Below, in pieces: positions 16,601-26,018 of a stretch of DNA of 64,000 bases (positions are counted from its first letter, which is position 1; the number at the start of each line of letters is the position of its first letter). A program made the translations under genes and the position numbers. The DNA lies in the NCBI RefSeq assembly GCF_030553075.1, contig NZ_CP130701.1, forward strand, positions 248,001-312,000, in the 5' to 3' direction. A model generated the notes under the pieces. That model had not been told where the DNA came from. It searched no databases and saw nothing but the letters and a program-made list of their open reading frames with translations. This DNA is from Halomonas sp. I5-271120 (GTDB lineage: Bacteria; Pseudomonadota; Gammaproteobacteria; Pseudomonadales; Halomonadaceae).

Positions 16601-17023
16601 AAGTCTGCCGTCTATCAGGGCGATGGAGGCTCGTCGATGCCTGCCCACGCGGAGTTGCTCAGGCCACCGCACGTCCTGTGTCGATGGCACTGCGATGAGA
16701 CCTTATCCCATCCACACTTTCTGTGGATAAGTCTTGGGAAAACCGCTGGCGATCGCGTGGTAATCGGCGCAAGGCCTGGAATTGCCACGGATTGTTCAAT
16801 TTTTAACCTCGCTGCCATGCAAGGATACGTGCACGATTTCCCAACGGCGGCCAGAATAGCACAGCCTTGGGGCGCTGGCCGTGCCGCCGCTGGATACGTA
16901 TAATCTAGCCATCTACAGATAGGGCCGCCCGGGTCAGGGCCGCCCGGCCTCGGGCCTTGCCCGACCTCATTCCCAATTTCGGTGACGGACGCGCCGAGGC
17001 TCTTGCAGTCTCGGCCCATTGTT
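16601..17023. other. Intergenic region between SH3 protein gene and miaB
   Basis: A gene-free stretch of 423 bases. It holds a perfect DnaA-box sequence on the minus strand (TTATCCACA, 16722-16730) within a small hairpin (16711-16727), a TATAAT at 16899-16904 that could be the miaB -10, and a 12-bp direct repeat with 15-bp period (16921-16932, 16936-16947) in the miaB leader. No small gene is evident. Confidence 0.6.
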
Positions 17024-18373
17024 ATGACGAAGAAACTCTTCATCAAGACCCACGGCTGCCAGATGAACGAGTATGACTCCGCCCGCATGGCGGATCTGCT
17101 CGGCGATTCCCACAAGCTGGAAATGACCGACGACGAGCGTGACGCCGACGTCATCCTGCTCAACACCTGCTCGATCCGCGAGAAGGCGCAGGAAAAGGTC
17201 TTTCACCAGCTCGGTCGCTGGAAGAAGCTCAAGGAAAAGAACCCGGACCTGGTGATCGGCGTCGGCGGCTGCGTGGCCAGCCAGGAAGGCGAGGCGCTGC
17301 GCAAGCGTGCGCCCTACGTCGACATGGTGTTTGGACCCCAGACCCTGCACCGCCTGCCGACCATGCTCGATGCCCGCAACAAGAGCGCGGAACCGATCTC
17401 GGTGGTCGACGTGACCTTCCCGGAAATCGAGAAGTTTGACCACCTGCCCAAGCCAAGCTCGGACGGCGCCACCGCCTTCGTCTCGATCATGGAAGGGTGC
17501 TCCAAATACTGCACCTTCTGCGTGGTGCCCTACACCCGCGGTGAAGAAATCTCCCGGCCCTTCGAGTCGGTCATGGACGAGGTCATTCACCTCGCCGACC
17601 AGGGCGTGCGTGAGATCAACCTGCTGGGGCAGAACGTCAACGCCTACCGCGGCGAAAACCAGCTCGGCGACGAAATCGACCTGGCCGAACTGATCGCCTG
17701 CGTGGCCGCCGTCGAAGGCATCGACCGCATCCGTTTCACCACATCGCATCCGGTGGAGTTCTCGGATTCGCTGATCGAAGCCTACGGCGAGATTCCGGAA
17801 CTGGTCAGCCACCTTCACCTGCCCGTCCAGGCGGGCTCGGATCGTATCCTTGCCGCCATGAAGCGTGGCCATACGGTCGAAGAATACGTCGACAAGCTTG
17901 AACGTATCCGCGCGCTGCGTCCGGAGATCAGCTTCTCCTCGGACTTCATCATCGGCTTCCCGGGTGAGACCGAAGCCGACTTCGAGGCCACCATGGATCT
18001 GATCCACCGCATCGGCTTCGATCATTCCTTCAGCTTCGTCTATTCGGCGCGGCCCGGCACGCCTGCCACCGAGCTCGAAGACGAGACGCCGCAGTCGGTC
18101 AAGAAAGAGCGCCTGGCGATTCTTCAGGAGCGCCTCAACCAGAATGTGATGCAGATCAGCCGGCGCATGGTCGGCAACGTCGAGCGCATCCTGGTCACCG
18201 GTTTCTCGCCCCGGGACCCGGGACAGCTGACCGGGCGCACCGAGAACAACCGGGTGGTCAACTTCCGCGCGCCCAACCCGGCCGAGCTGATCGGCCACTT
18301 CGTCGACGTGGAAATCACCGAGGCACTGCCCAACTCGCTGCGCGGCGAACTCGCGTCGCCCGCCTGCTACTAA
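17024..18373 (+). CDS. miaB: tRNA-2-methylthio-N6-dimethylallyladenosine synthase
   Basis: Radical-SAM methylthiotransferase that adds the 2-methylthio group to i6A37 of tRNAs. In 449 residues the MTTase domain supplies Cys12, Cys49 and Cys83 for the auxiliary cluster, the radical-SAM motif CSKYCTFC (Cys159, 163, 166) follows, and the C-terminal TRAM domain starts near residue 380. ATG 17024 ([15 protein letters not shown]) matches the family start; ribosome binding is weak. It opens the miaB-ybeZ-ybeY-corC-lnt cluster seen in many gammaproteobacteria. Modified A37 also affects attenuation at Trp codons in pseudomonads. Confidence 0.97.
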   Translation: MTKKLFIKTHGCQMNEYDSARMADLLGDSHKLEMTDDERDADVILLNTCSIREKAQEKVFHQLGRWKKLKEKNPDLVIGVGGCVASQEGEALRKRAPYVDMVFGPQTLHRLPTMLDARNKSAEPISVVDVTFPEIEKFDHLPKPSSDGATAFVSIMEGCSKYCTFCVVPYTRGEEISRPFESVMDEVIHLADQGVREINLLGQNVNAYRGENQLGDEIDLAELIACVAAVEGIDRIRFTTSHPVEFSDSLIEAYGEIPELVSHLHLPVQAGSDRILAAMKRGHTVEEYVDKLERIRALRPEISFSSDFIIGFPGETEADFEATMDLIHRIGFDHSFSFVYSARPGTPATELEDETPQSVKKERLAILQERLNQNVMQISRRMVGNVERILVTGFSPRDPGQLTGRTENNRVVNFRAPNPAELIGHFVDVEITEALPNSLRGELASPACY

Positions 18374-18394
18374 GCCCATTCCGCCCCTATTGTT

Positions 18395-18437
18395 GCCCGC
18401 TGACGACGTCCTGCCTCGAACAGGCGTCGTCGCGGGC
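18395..18437 (+). terminator. Hairpin between miaB and ybeZ
   Basis: GCCCGC...GCGGGC encloses GACGACG-CCTG and CAGGCGTCGTC arms around a CCTCGAA loop, with one bulged base. There is no U tract, so it may attenuate or process the transcript between miaB and ybeZ. Confidence 0.45.
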
Positions 18438-18505
18438 ATTGCCCCCGACACGCCCCGGGCAGTAAGCTGCCGTCATCCATCTCCAACGCACGGGATCCTC
18501 TCGAC

Positions 18506-19603
18506 TTGAGCCAGACAACCTCTCAGGCCAATCGCATCATCACCCTGACCCTCGAGCCCAATGACCCGCGGCGCCTGGCCAACTTGAGCGGTCAGCGTGA
18601 CGAACACTTCAAACTGATCGAAGAGCGTCTGGGCGTGACCCTGCGCAACCGCGGCAACACCTTCCAACTGGCTGGCCCCGGCGCCAGGTCCAAGGCGGCT
18701 GCCAACGTGCTCGAGCGGCTGTATCGTGAAACTGAGGCCAGCGACCTCACGCCCGACATGGTGCACCTCTTCCTGCAGGAATCGGGGCTAGAGGCCATCG
18801 AGGAAGAAGAGGACGCCATCGGTGATGGTGACTTGCTAATGCGCACGCCCAAGGCACTGATCAAGCCACGGGGGCAGAACCAGCAGAGCTATGTCGCCAG
18901 CATCCGCGCTCACGACATCAACTTTGGCATCGGCCCGGCCGGTACCGGCAAGACCTATCTTGCCGTCGCCGCCGCCGTGGAAGCCCTCAATCGCCAGGAA
19001 GTGCGCCGTATTCTGCTGGTGCGCCCCGCCGTCGAAGCCGGCGAGAAGCTCGGCTTCCTTCCTGGCGACCTGGCCCAGAAGATTGATCCCTACCTGCGCC
19101 CGCTGTATGACGCCCTGTACGAGATGATCGGCTTCGAACAGGTCAACAAGCTGATCGAGCGCCAGGTGATCGAGATCGCCCCGCTTGCCTACATGCGCGG
19201 TCGCACCCTGAACAATGCCTACATCATCCTCGACGAGAGCCAGAACACCACTCGCGAGCAGATGAAGATGTTCCTGACCCGCATCGGCTTCGGTTCGACA
19301 GCCGTTATCACCGGCGATGTGACCCAGGTTGACCTGCCCAGAGGGCAGAGTTCGGGGCTCATCCAGGTGCTCGACGTCCTCAAGGACACACCGGGCATCG
19401 GCGTCACTCATTTCGCCGCCAAGGACGTGGTGCGCCATCCGCTGGTACAACGGATCATCGAGGCCTACGATCATTTCGAGGCCGAGCAGGAAGACGCCGA
19501 GCGCGCGCGTCGCGAGCAGCGCGAAGCCCGTCGTGAAGCACAGGCCGAGGAACGCCAGGCGCGTAAGAGTCAGGGCCCTGCCGACTACGGGGAATCATCA
19601 TGA
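18506..19603 (+). CDS. ybeZ: PhoH-like ATPase YbeZ
   Basis: A 365-residue PhoH-family P-loop ATPase/putative RNA helicase that works with YbeY in rRNA and ribosome quality control. An N-terminal KH-like region precedes Walker A GPAGTGKT (143-150), then [18 protein letters not shown], Walker [11 protein letters not shown] and the [10 protein letters not shown] sensor. The C-terminus is a charged Arg/Glu-rich helix. Translation appears to start at TTG 18506, the only initiator that includes the conserved N-terminal region. Its stop overlaps ybeY by four bases. Confidence 0.93.
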   Translation: MSQTTSQANRIITLTLEPNDPRRLANLSGQRDEHFKLIEERLGVTLRNRGNTFQLAGPGARSKAAANVLERLYRETEASDLTPDMVHLFLQESGLEAIEEEEDAIGDGDLLMRTPKALIKPRGQNQQSYVASIRAHDINFGIGPAGTGKTYLAVAAAVEALNRQEVRRILLVRPAVEAGEKLGFLPGDLAQKIDPYLRPLYDALYEMIGFEQVNKLIERQVIEIAPLAYMRGRTLNNAYIILDESQNTTREQMKMFLTRIGFGSTAVITGDVTQVDLPRGQSSGLIQVLDVLKDTPGIGVTHFAAKDVVRHPLVQRIIEAYDHFEAEQEDAERARREQREARREAQAEERQARKSQGPADYGESS

Positions 19604-20130
19604 TCAGTGAACCTCCGCCAGTCACCGTCGATCGACAGGTCGCCCTCGAGGCCGCCGACGCCATCGCGGAGCTGCCCACCCAAGACGAGCTGGAACGCTG
19701 GATCAGCGCCGCACTGGCCCAGCATGAAGGCGAAACGCGCCAGGAACTCACGGTGCGTTTCGTCGAGGTCGAAGAAAGCCAAACCCTCAATCGCGACTAT
19801 CGCGGCCGCGACCGCCCGACCAATGTATTGTCCTTTCCCTTCGAGTCGCCGCCGGGCCTGACCCTGCCATTGCTCGGCGACCTCGTCATCTGCCATGCCG
19901 TAGTGGTCCGCGAAGCCCATGAGCAGGAAAAGTCGCTGGCGGCTCACTACGCTCACATGGTGGTGCATGGCACCTTGCATCTGCTGGGTCATGACCATAT
20001 CGAAGATGACGAAGCCGAGCGCATGGAGGCCCTGGAACGGGTCATTCTCTCAGGTTTCGCTATTCAAGATCCGTATGCCGCCGACCACCATCTCGACCTT
20101 GGTTCCGAGGAAAAGAGACCCCACGCATGA
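19600..20130 (+). CDS. ybeY: Endoribonuclease YbeY
   Basis: Zinc-dependent single-strand RNase needed for 16S rRNA 3' maturation and 70S quality control. The 176-residue protein has the signature HGTLHLLGHDH with metal ligands His123, His127 and His133, and the upstream RDRPTNVLSFPFE strand with the conserved Arg and Ser. The acidic C-terminal tail is slightly longer than in E. coli. Start and stop each overlap the neighbours by ATGA (19600 and 20127), so translation is coupled with ybeZ and corC. Confidence 0.95.
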   Translation: MISEPPPVTVDRQVALEAADAIAELPTQDELERWISAALAQHEGETRQELTVRFVEVEESQTLNRDYRGRDRPTNVLSFPFESPPGLTLPLLGDLVICHAVVVREAHEQEKSLAAHYAHMVVHGTLHLLGHDHIEDDEAERMEALERVILSGFAIQDPYAADHHLDLGSEEKRPHA

Positions 20131-21008
20131 GCGAAGATCGATCGAGTAGTCAGAGCAACAAGTCCTGGCTCGAAAAACTGTTCACCGCTTTCAGCACCGA
20201 CTCCGATGAACCCAGCTCTCGCGATGAGCTGAGGGAATTCCTCCGCGAGGCCGGCCCACGACTGCGTCTCGACCAGGACGCCCTGACCATTATCGAGGGT
20301 GCCCTGCAGATCAGCGATCAGCAGGTCCGCGAAGTGCTGATTCCCCGTTCTCAGGTCACAGCCATCGCCGCCGATCAGCCGCCGGAGGATTACCTGTCAG
20401 TGATTCTCGAGACCGGCCACTCGCGCTATCCGGTGATCGGCGAAAACCTGGACGAGGTGAAAGGCATCCTGCTGGCCAAGGATCTCCTGCCGCTGCTCAT
20501 GAAGAGCCAGGAGAATCGCGACAGCTTCGATCTCACCAACATCCTGCGTCCGGCCATGTTCGTGCCCGAATCCAAACGCCTGAACAGCCTGCTTAAGGAA
20601 TTTCGCGAGACCCACAACCATATGGCCGTGGTGGTCGACGAGTACGGCGGCACCGCCGGTATCGTGACCATCGAGGACATCCTCGAGCAGATCGTCGGCG
20701 ATATCGAAGACGAGCATGATACCGACGAGGAAGAGGATATCCGCGAGCTGGGAGACGGCTGCTATGCGATCCGAGCCCTGACCCCGATCGAGGATTTCAA
20801 CGAGCGCTTCGACACCGACTTCTCCGACGAGGAGTTCGACACCCTCGGGGGCCTGGTGATGCAGAGCTTCGGCCACCTGCCCAGGCGGGGTGAGTTCGCC
20901 GAACTCGGCGAATGGCGCTTCACGGTGCTCAACGCCGATAACCGTCGCATCCGCTTGCTACAAGCCGAACAGGCCGACACGCAGCCAGCCGAGGAAAGCC
21001 GCGCCTGA
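20127..21008 (+). CDS. corC: CorC/YbeX: CBS-pair and transporter-associated domain protein
   Basis: A soluble 293-residue protein with two CBS domains (about 75-125 and 135-190; VLIPRSQVTAIAADQP and MAVVVDEYGGTAGIVTIEDILEQIVGDI) and a C-terminal CorC/HlyC domain (GDGCYAIRALTPIEDFNERF). In E. coli YbeX is tied to magnesium/cobalt efflux through CorA and to ribosome metabolism. There is no membrane DUF21 domain, as expected for the corC form. It is the third of the coupled ybeZ-ybeY-corC genes; lnt follows after 56 bases. Confidence 0.93.
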   Translation: MSEDRSSSQSNKSWLEKLFTAFSTDSDEPSSRDELREFLREAGPRLRLDQDALTIIEGALQISDQQVREVLIPRSQVTAIAADQPPEDYLSVILETGHSRYPVIGENLDEVKGILLAKDLLPLLMKSQENRDSFDLTNILRPAMFVPESKRLNSLLKEFRETHNHMAVVVDEYGGTAGIVTIEDILEQIVGDIEDEHDTDEEEDIRELGDGCYAIRALTPIEDFNERFDTDFSDEEFDTLGGLVMQSFGHLPRRGEFAELGEWRFTVLNADNRRIRLLQAEQADTQPAEESRA

Positions 21009-21064
21009 CGGTGATTGCCTACGATCCTGAAGGTGCGCCGCATGGACGCCACACGAGACCGACG

Positions 21065-22540
21065 ATGAATGAACGACGCCTGAGCCCGGCGATCGGCTAT
21101 CTGATCGCGCTGATTGCCGGCGGACTGACCACCCTGTCCGCCGCCCCTTTCGCCCTGTGGTGGCTAGCCCCAGTCGCGATTGGCCTGATGTATCTTGGCA
21201 TACAGGCCTTTAGCCCAGGGCAAGCGGCCCTAAAGGGCTGGTGCTACGGCCTTGGCCTGTTCGGCAGCGGCGCGTCCTGGGTCTACATTTCGATTCATGA
21301 CTACGGCTACACCAGCATGCCGGTGGCGGCGATGCTCACCGCCCTCTTCGTTGCTGCCCTGGCCCTCTTTCCTGCCGCCACCCTGTGGCTCTACCGCCGC
21401 CTCACCGGGCCCAGGCTTGCAGCACTCAGTTTCGCCGGGGCCTGGGTACTGGGCGAGGTACTGCGCACCTACCTGTTTACCGGCTTCCCTTGGCTGCTGA
21501 TCGGCACCTCGCAGGTGAATTCGCCCCTGGCCCCCTGGGCCCCGGTGGGGGGTGTCTACCTGCTGTCGCTGATCACCGCCCTGACCGGCACCCTGGGAGT
21601 CGAGGCGCTGCGACGCCGCTTGGCGCCGGCCGTCATCATTGCCGTTCTATGGCTGGTGCCCCTGGCGCTGCCCGGGCAGTGGACTCGCCCAGCGGAGGAT
21701 GCCACGCGTGTGGCGCTGCTGCAGGGTAACCTACCACAGCTGACCAAATGGAGCGCCGAGGGCCAGCGGGACGCCTGGAATACCTATAGCACCATGACCT
21801 CAGGGCTCGCGGATGATCCCGACCTGATCGTCTGGCCCGAAGCCGCGCTGCCGATGTTCGAAGATCAGGCCATGCCGCTGCTTGAACGTGTCCAAGCCGG
21901 TCTCGCACCCGACACGGCGCTACTCACCGGCATTCTGCAACGCGATGTGGGCGGCTATTTCAACAGCGTGGTTGGCGTCGGCAATGCCAGCGGCCACTAC
22001 CGCAAGGCCCACCTGGTGCCCTTCGGCGAATACCTGCCACTGGAGAGCCTGTTGAGAGGCGTGGTCGCCTTCTTCGATCTGCCAGCGCCGACGATGACGC
22101 CGGCCCAAGGAGCGCAGGCACCGATCCAGGCCGCCGGCCTCTCGATCGGTAGCGCCATCTGCTATGAAATCGTCTATGCCGATCTGGTGGCTTCACGCGC
22201 CCGAGACGCCGAGGTACTGCTGACGGTCTCCAATGACACCTGGTTTGGCGACTCACTGGGGCCGCTCCAACATCTACAGATGGCACGGCTCAGGGCGCTG
22301 GAGAATGGACGCTACGTGATGCGCGCGACCAGCAACGGCGTCACCGCTATCATCGATGACCAGGGACGCATCACCGCACAAGCCCCACAGTTCACCGCCA
22401 CCGCCCTCACCGGCGAGGTGCGCGCCATGCAGGGCACAACCCCCTTTACCCGCACCGGCAGCTGGCCAGCCTGGCTCGCCGCCACCCTGCTGGTGCTGCC
22501 GGGGCTGGCCTTGTCAGGGCGGCGTCGCCTGGCGACCTAA
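21065..22540 (+). CDS. lnt: Apolipoprotein N-acyltransferase
   Basis: Inner-membrane enzyme adding the third acyl chain to the N-terminal cysteine of lipoproteins. The 491-residue protein has about seven N-terminal membrane helices, a periplasmic nitrilase domain with the Glu (VWPEAALP), Lys (YRKAHLVPFGEYLP) and Cys (SAICYEIVY) catalytic triad, and a last membrane helix before GRRRLAT. ATG 21065 gives the usual short N-terminus; a GTG at 21011 is the longer alternative. It closes the miaB-ybeZYX-lnt cluster. Confidence 0.95.
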   Translation: MNERRLSPAIGYLIALIAGGLTTLSAAPFALWWLAPVAIGLMYLGIQAFSPGQAALKGWCYGLGLFGSGASWVYISIHDYGYTSMPVAAMLTALFVAALALFPAATLWLYRRLTGPRLAALSFAGAWVLGEVLRTYLFTGFPWLLIGTSQVNSPLAPWAPVGGVYLLSLITALTGTLGVEALRRRLAPAVIIAVLWLVPLALPGQWTRPAEDATRVALLQGNLPQLTKWSAEGQRDAWNTYSTMTSGLADDPDLIVWPEAALPMFEDQAMPLLERVQAGLAPDTALLTGILQRDVGGYFNSVVGVGNASGHYRKAHLVPFGEYLPLESLLRGVVAFFDLPAPTMTPAQGAQAPIQAAGLSIGSAICYEIVYADLVASRARDAEVLLTVSNDTWFGDSLGPLQHLQMARLRALENGRYVMRATSNGVTAIIDDQGRITAQAPQFTATALTGEVRAMQGTTPFTRTGSWPAWLAATLLVLPGLALSGRRRLAT

Positions 22541-22599
22541 ACGCCTTTCGCCGCTCTTTCTTTCTCACCCTTCTTGCTCAGCCACGACAGCCCCAAATG

Positions 22600-22635
22600 C
22601 CACGAGGCCCGCCAATGGCGGGCCTCGTGGTTTCT
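22600..22635 (+). terminator. Terminator after lnt
   Basis: CCACGAGGCCCGCC (22600-22613), loop AAT and the exact complement (22617-22630), then TTTCT. It closes the plus-strand cluster and faces phaC. Confidence 0.9.
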
Positions 22636-22760
22636 GACATCGGCCAAGGGCTCTTGGGCGTCAGCCATCATCTTCGTGGGCACGCTCAGGACTTATCGCT
22701 GACCTACCCTTCCTCTGACTGACCCTTACTTACCCTTCTCGGCCTTATCCTTCCTCGGCC

Positions 22761-24608
22761 TTATTCATCGCTGCCGTCATCAGCGGGCACCTGCCCCAGC
22801 ACTTCAGGGATGGTTTGGCACACGTAACGCCCCGGCGCCGGCTCGATGATCGACAGCTCGCCCTCGCCTGGCTGTCTTGCCGGCACCATCTTCACGGTAT
22901 CCGCATAGCCGTTGTCGGTCATCCAGGCCTGCCAGTGCGGCCACCAGGAGCCCTCATTGAAGGTCGCACCCTCGAACCAGGCGTCCGGGTCGACTGGCAG
23001 TTCTGCGTTGGTCCAGAAACCGTACTTGTTCTTGTGCGGTGGGTTGACGATCCCGGCGATGTGCCCTGAGCCACCGAGCACGAAGGTAACCGGCCCCTTG
23101 GGAAGCTGGGTGCCGCCATAGGTGCTGTTCCACTTGGCGATATGGTCTTCACGAGTGGACACGAAGTAGCTAGGCGTGGAGATCTTGCGCAGGTCGATCT
23201 TGACCCCGTCCAGTTCGATGCCGCCGGGCTCGATCAGTCGATTTTCCAGATACATGTTACGCAGGTACCAGCCATGAGTACCGGCCGGCAGGTTGGTGCC
23301 GTCAGTGTTCCAGTACAGCAGATCGAAGGCCGCCGGCTTCTCGCCTTTCAGGTAGTTGCTGATATAGAACGACCAGAACAGATCGTTTTCGCGCAGCAGA
23401 TTAAACGAGAAGGCCATCACCCGGCCATCCAGATAGCCATCGGCTTCCAACTGACGCTCGATGCCCTGCAGCACTGGCTCGTTGAGGAAGACACCGATCT
23501 CGCCGGGATCGCTGAAGTCCTGCAGCGTGGCCATATAGGTCACCGAGCGCACCTTACGCCCGCGACGTGTGCTGGTCAGGTAGGCCACCGTCGAGGCGGT
23601 CAGGGTGCCCCCGATGCAGTAACTCAGAAGATTTACCGACTTCTCACCGCACGCCTGCTCAATGGCACTCATGGCCTCGATGGGGCCCAGCTGCATGTAG
23701 TCGGCCCAGGTTAGATCACGCTGCTCGGGCCCCGGATTGCGCCAGGAAATCAGGAAGACGGTATGCCCCTGATCGACCAGCCACTTGACCAGAGAATTGT
23801 CCTGGCGCAGGTCGAGTATGTAGTACTTGTTGATCCAGGGCGGCACCATCAGCAGCGGCGTCTTGAACGTCTGCTCGGTGGTCGGCGCATACTGAATCAG
23901 CTGCATCAACTCGTTCTCAAAGACCACCGAGCCCGGTGTCACGGCCACATTCTCGCCGATGGTGAAGGCACTGCGATCGGTCATCTTGACGTTGATGCCT
24001 TCCGCCGAGTTGGCCAGATCCTCGCGAAGCTGTGCCAGCCCCTCGATAAGGTTCTGGCCCTTGGTCTCCATGGTCAGGCGCATCACCTCCGGGTTGGTAG
24101 AGGCAAAGTTCGACGGCGAGATGGCGCTCACGTACTGGCGAGCGTAGAACTCCAGGTTGCGCTTCTGGTCCGGCGGCATATTGTCGAGATTGCCGACCAT
24201 GTCCTCGACCAGCCTCGAGAACAGCAGGTACTGCTCCAGCAGTCCTCGATAGAAGGGTTCGTGGCGCCAGGCCTCGTCCTTGAAGCGACGATCATGGCGG
24301 GCAGGCTCGATCAAGAGCTCAGTTTCTTCGCCGCTCAGGTCACGCAGGCCCTGCTGCCAGAGCTGCATCTGATCCTGAGCGAGCTGCATTTGCGTATTAA
24401 TGAGCGTCTCGGGGTCGCTGACCAGGGCCTCGACGCCGGCACGAAAGCTCTCGCGCATGTCATCATAAATGGTCTTGCCGGCTTCACCGGGCAACATCCG
24501 CGCCAACATATCCTGCATCAGCACCTGATATTCCTGCCCCATCACTTCCAGCTGTTCGGTCCATTCCTGAAGTTCGGACGCCGACGGCGTATGAAAACCT
24601 GACTGCAT
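22761..24608 (-). CDS. phaC: Class I poly(3-hydroxyalkanoate) synthase
   Basis: Polymerises 3-hydroxyacyl-CoA (mainly 3-hydroxybutyryl-CoA) on PHA granules. The 615-residue protein has the N-terminal granule/dimer domain (about 1-230), then an alpha/beta hydrolase core with nucleophile Cys331 in LLSYCIGGT, Asp488 in STREDHIAKW and His516 in GGSGHIAGI. The lipase-like box reads S-Y-C-I-G-G, with Ser in place of the usual first Gly. ATG 24608 has AGGAG at the right distance. Just upstream lie four tandem 14-bp repeats. It is downstream of the phasin gene on the same strand. Confidence 0.95.
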   Translation of the reverse strand: MQSGFHTPSASELQEWTEQLEVMGQEYQVLMQDMLARMLPGEAGKTIYDDMRESFRAGVEALVSDPETLINTQMQLAQDQMQLWQQGLRDLSGEETELLIEPARHDRRFKDEAWRHEPFYRGLLEQYLLFSRLVEDMVGNLDNMPPDQKRNLEFYARQYVSAISPSNFASTNPEVMRLTMETKGQNLIEGLAQLREDLANSAEGINVKMTDRSAFTIGENVAVTPGSVVFENELMQLIQYAPTTEQTFKTPLLMVPPWINKYYILDLRQDNSLVKWLVDQGHTVFLISWRNPGPEQRDLTWADYMQLGPIEAMSAIEQACGEKSVNLLSYCIGGTLTASTVAYLTSTRRGRKVRSVTYMATLQDFSDPGEIGVFLNEPVLQGIERQLEADGYLDGRVMAFSFNLLRENDLFWSFYISNYLKGEKPAAFDLLYWNTDGTNLPAGTHGWYLRNMYLENRLIEPGGIELDGVKIDLRKISTPSYFVSTREDHIAKWNSTYGGTQLPKGPVTFVLGGSGHIAGIVNPPHKNKYGFWTNAELPVDPDAWFEGATFNEGSWWPHWQAWMTDNGYADTVKMVPARQPGEGELSIIEPAPGRYVCQTIPEVLGQVPADDGSDE

Positions 24609-24621
24609 TGCCCACTCCTGT

Positions 24622-24677
24622 GATCGAAGCCCTGTGCTCAAAGCCCTGTGCTCAAAGCTCTGTGATCAAAGCCCTGT
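24622..24677 (-). repeat. Four tandem 14-bp repeats in the phaC leader
   Basis: Units at 24622-24635, 24636-24649, 24650-24663 and 24664-24677 share the pattern GMTCRAAGCYCTGT (plus-strand reading: GATCGAAGCCCTGT, GCTCAAAGCCCTGT, GCTCAAAGCTCTGT, GATCAAAGCCCTGT). The array ends 13 bases before the phaC start codon, immediately upstream of its ribosome site. Confidence 0.9.
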
Positions 24678-24818
24678 CTGATCCCAAACCTACTGGTCAA
24701 ACCACCTTGCTGCCAGCGCCCCGCTGACGGAGCAGTCGATGGCAGCCATCTTCTCTACCTTACGCGGCTCATGCCTGTATAACACAGGCGCCACATGACA
24801 TACGGTCTATACATATAC

Positions 24819-24858
24819 GCCCATGGCCGGAAAACGCGTGCGTCTTCCGGCCATGGGC
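24819..24858. terminator. Long hairpin between phaP and phaC
   Basis: GCCCATGGCCGGAA (24819-24832) pairs with TTCCGGCCATGGGC (24845-24858); the loop holds a smaller ACGC-GCGT stem. It lies after the phasin gene and before phaC on the minus strand. There is no U tract, so it could reduce read-through or protect the abundant phasin message. Confidence 0.6.
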
Positions 24859-24894
24859 GATGTGTAACCAGCGGGGGCTGGCCGCGTGCTCATA

Positions 24895-25512
24895 TCAGGA
24901 ACTCTTGCTACCGCCGGTATCGCCTGACTTGCTGGCTGCCGAACTCTTGGTGGCACTCGAGGCACTGCGACGGCTGGTCGCGCTGGAAGACGGCTTGGCA
25001 GCGGCCTGAGGCGTGGCCTCAGAGGCCTGTTTCGCCGCTTGTGCCGCCTGCTGAGTGGCCTGTGTCGCCTGCTCGGTGGCCTTCTCAGCGAACTGCTGAG
25101 TGGAAGCGATAGCCTGCTCGGTGGCGGCCGTCATCTGTTCGCTGGCGGACTGGGTCGCAGAGGCAGCCTGTTTGCTGGCGGTCTCGGAGACCTCGGTCAT
25201 GACCTTTTCCATCTCGCGCTTGAATTCGAGACTCAGCTCGGTCATGGACTCGGCGTCCTTGAGCAGTTGGGTGGAGAGCTCGTTCATCATCTCCGCCTGA
25301 CGAGTGCCGAAGTCGCGCATGGCCTCAGGGTCCTTGGCCTCGGAGGCATCCCGCAGCCGCTCGGTACCCAACTGGCTGTAGCGCTTCATGGACTCAAGCT
25401 GGAACTGGGTCAGCTTTTCCATGTTGTCGAGCATCAGGCCATTGAGCTTGCGCATCGGCGCAAAAAAACCTTCGGCCTGTTCCGTGAACTCGGTAAACAT
25501 CTTGTCCTGCAT
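24895..25512 (-). CDS. phaP: Phasin (PHA granule-associated protein)
   Basis: A 205-residue amphipathic helical protein that coats PHA granules. Residues 1-105 form the phasin domain (FTEFTEQAEGFFAPMRKLN through MTELSLEFKREMEKVMTEV). The C-terminal 100 residues are Ala/Gln/Thr/Ser-rich with heptad-like AEKATEQATQATQQAAQAAKQ-type repeats, ending in a PhaF-like Ser/Ala/Lys tail. A GAGGG site precedes ATG 25512. The context upstream of phaC supports the call. The tail is variable among phasins and could bind DNA or simply act as a spacer. Confidence 0.88.
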   Translation of the reverse strand: MQDKMFTEFTEQAEGFFAPMRKLNGLMLDNMEKLTQFQLESMKRYSQLGTERLRDASEAKDPEAMRDFGTRQAEMMNELSTQLLKDAESMTELSLEFKREMEKVMTEVSETASKQAASATQSASEQMTAATEQAIASTQQFAEKATEQATQATQQAAQAAKQASEATPQAAAKPSSSATSRRSASSATKSSAASKSGDTGGSKSS

Positions 25513-25609
25513 GGCATCACCCTCCCAGGGTCATGGATGTGGGCGCGAGCCCTCTTTGCTGCATTGCACAAAGCGTAGTCCCGGACGCACGCCTATGCAA
25601 TAGGTCGCG

Positions 25610-26014
25610 CTACTTGCGGTGCGACCTTGAACTGGCGCTGGCCGGTTCATCGGCCGGCTTGCTCTTGCCGGTCTTTTCGCCGTCGTCGGTTTTTTGCGAC
25701 TTGCTGGAAGCGGCCTGAGCCTGACGAAGCATGTCGAGCATCATTTGCTGATAGTTACCGAAGCTGGTCATGCTCTGGGACAGGTTGTCCTGGAAATTGC
25801 CCTTTAGCGAATCCTGGAAAGCCGTCGGCATGAAGGGGGTCTTGAGGAAGGGCTGGAGCAGACTCATGGGGTCATAGCCCTCGACGCCGGCGTCCATCTG
25901 CTGCTGAATGCGTGACATCAGCTCGTTATGGAACGCCTCGACATCGGGCAAGCCAAGAGACTGGCGAAATTCGGCAGGCGTGAGGTCAAATTCGAGGTTA
26001 ATCTTCATGGGCAT
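25610..26014 (-). CDS. Small DUF6489-like protein of the PHA cluster
   Basis: A 134-residue protein starting MPMKINLEFDLTPAEFRQSLGLPDVE, which fits the short DUF6489 family as I remember it (a small protein with the conserved LGLPDV element); function unknown. Residues 60-95 (PFMPTAFQDSLKGNFQDNLSQSM) look amphipathic, and the tail is Ser/Lys-rich like the phasin tail, so granule association is plausible. Neither candidate ATG (26014, 26008) has a Shine-Dalgarno match; an eight-base-stem hairpin ends just before them. It may belong to the same transcript as phaP and phaC. Confidence 0.7.
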   Translation of the reverse strand: MPMKINLEFDLTPAEFRQSLGLPDVEAFHNELMSRIQQQMDAGVEGYDPMSLLQPFLKTPFMPTAFQDSLKGNFQDNLSQSMTSFGNYQQMMLDMLRQAQAASSKSQKTDDGEKTGKSKPADEPASASSRSHRK

Positions 26015-26018
26015 AGCC

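Noticed and set aside
16722..16730. Perfect DnaA box as part of a replication origin
   Set aside because: Only one box is visible, with no AT-rich unwinding element or origin-linked genes nearby.
16967..18451. A 494-codon minus-strand frame opposite miaB
   Set aside because: Covers miaB almost exactly and shows no homology; miaB carries all expected cysteines.
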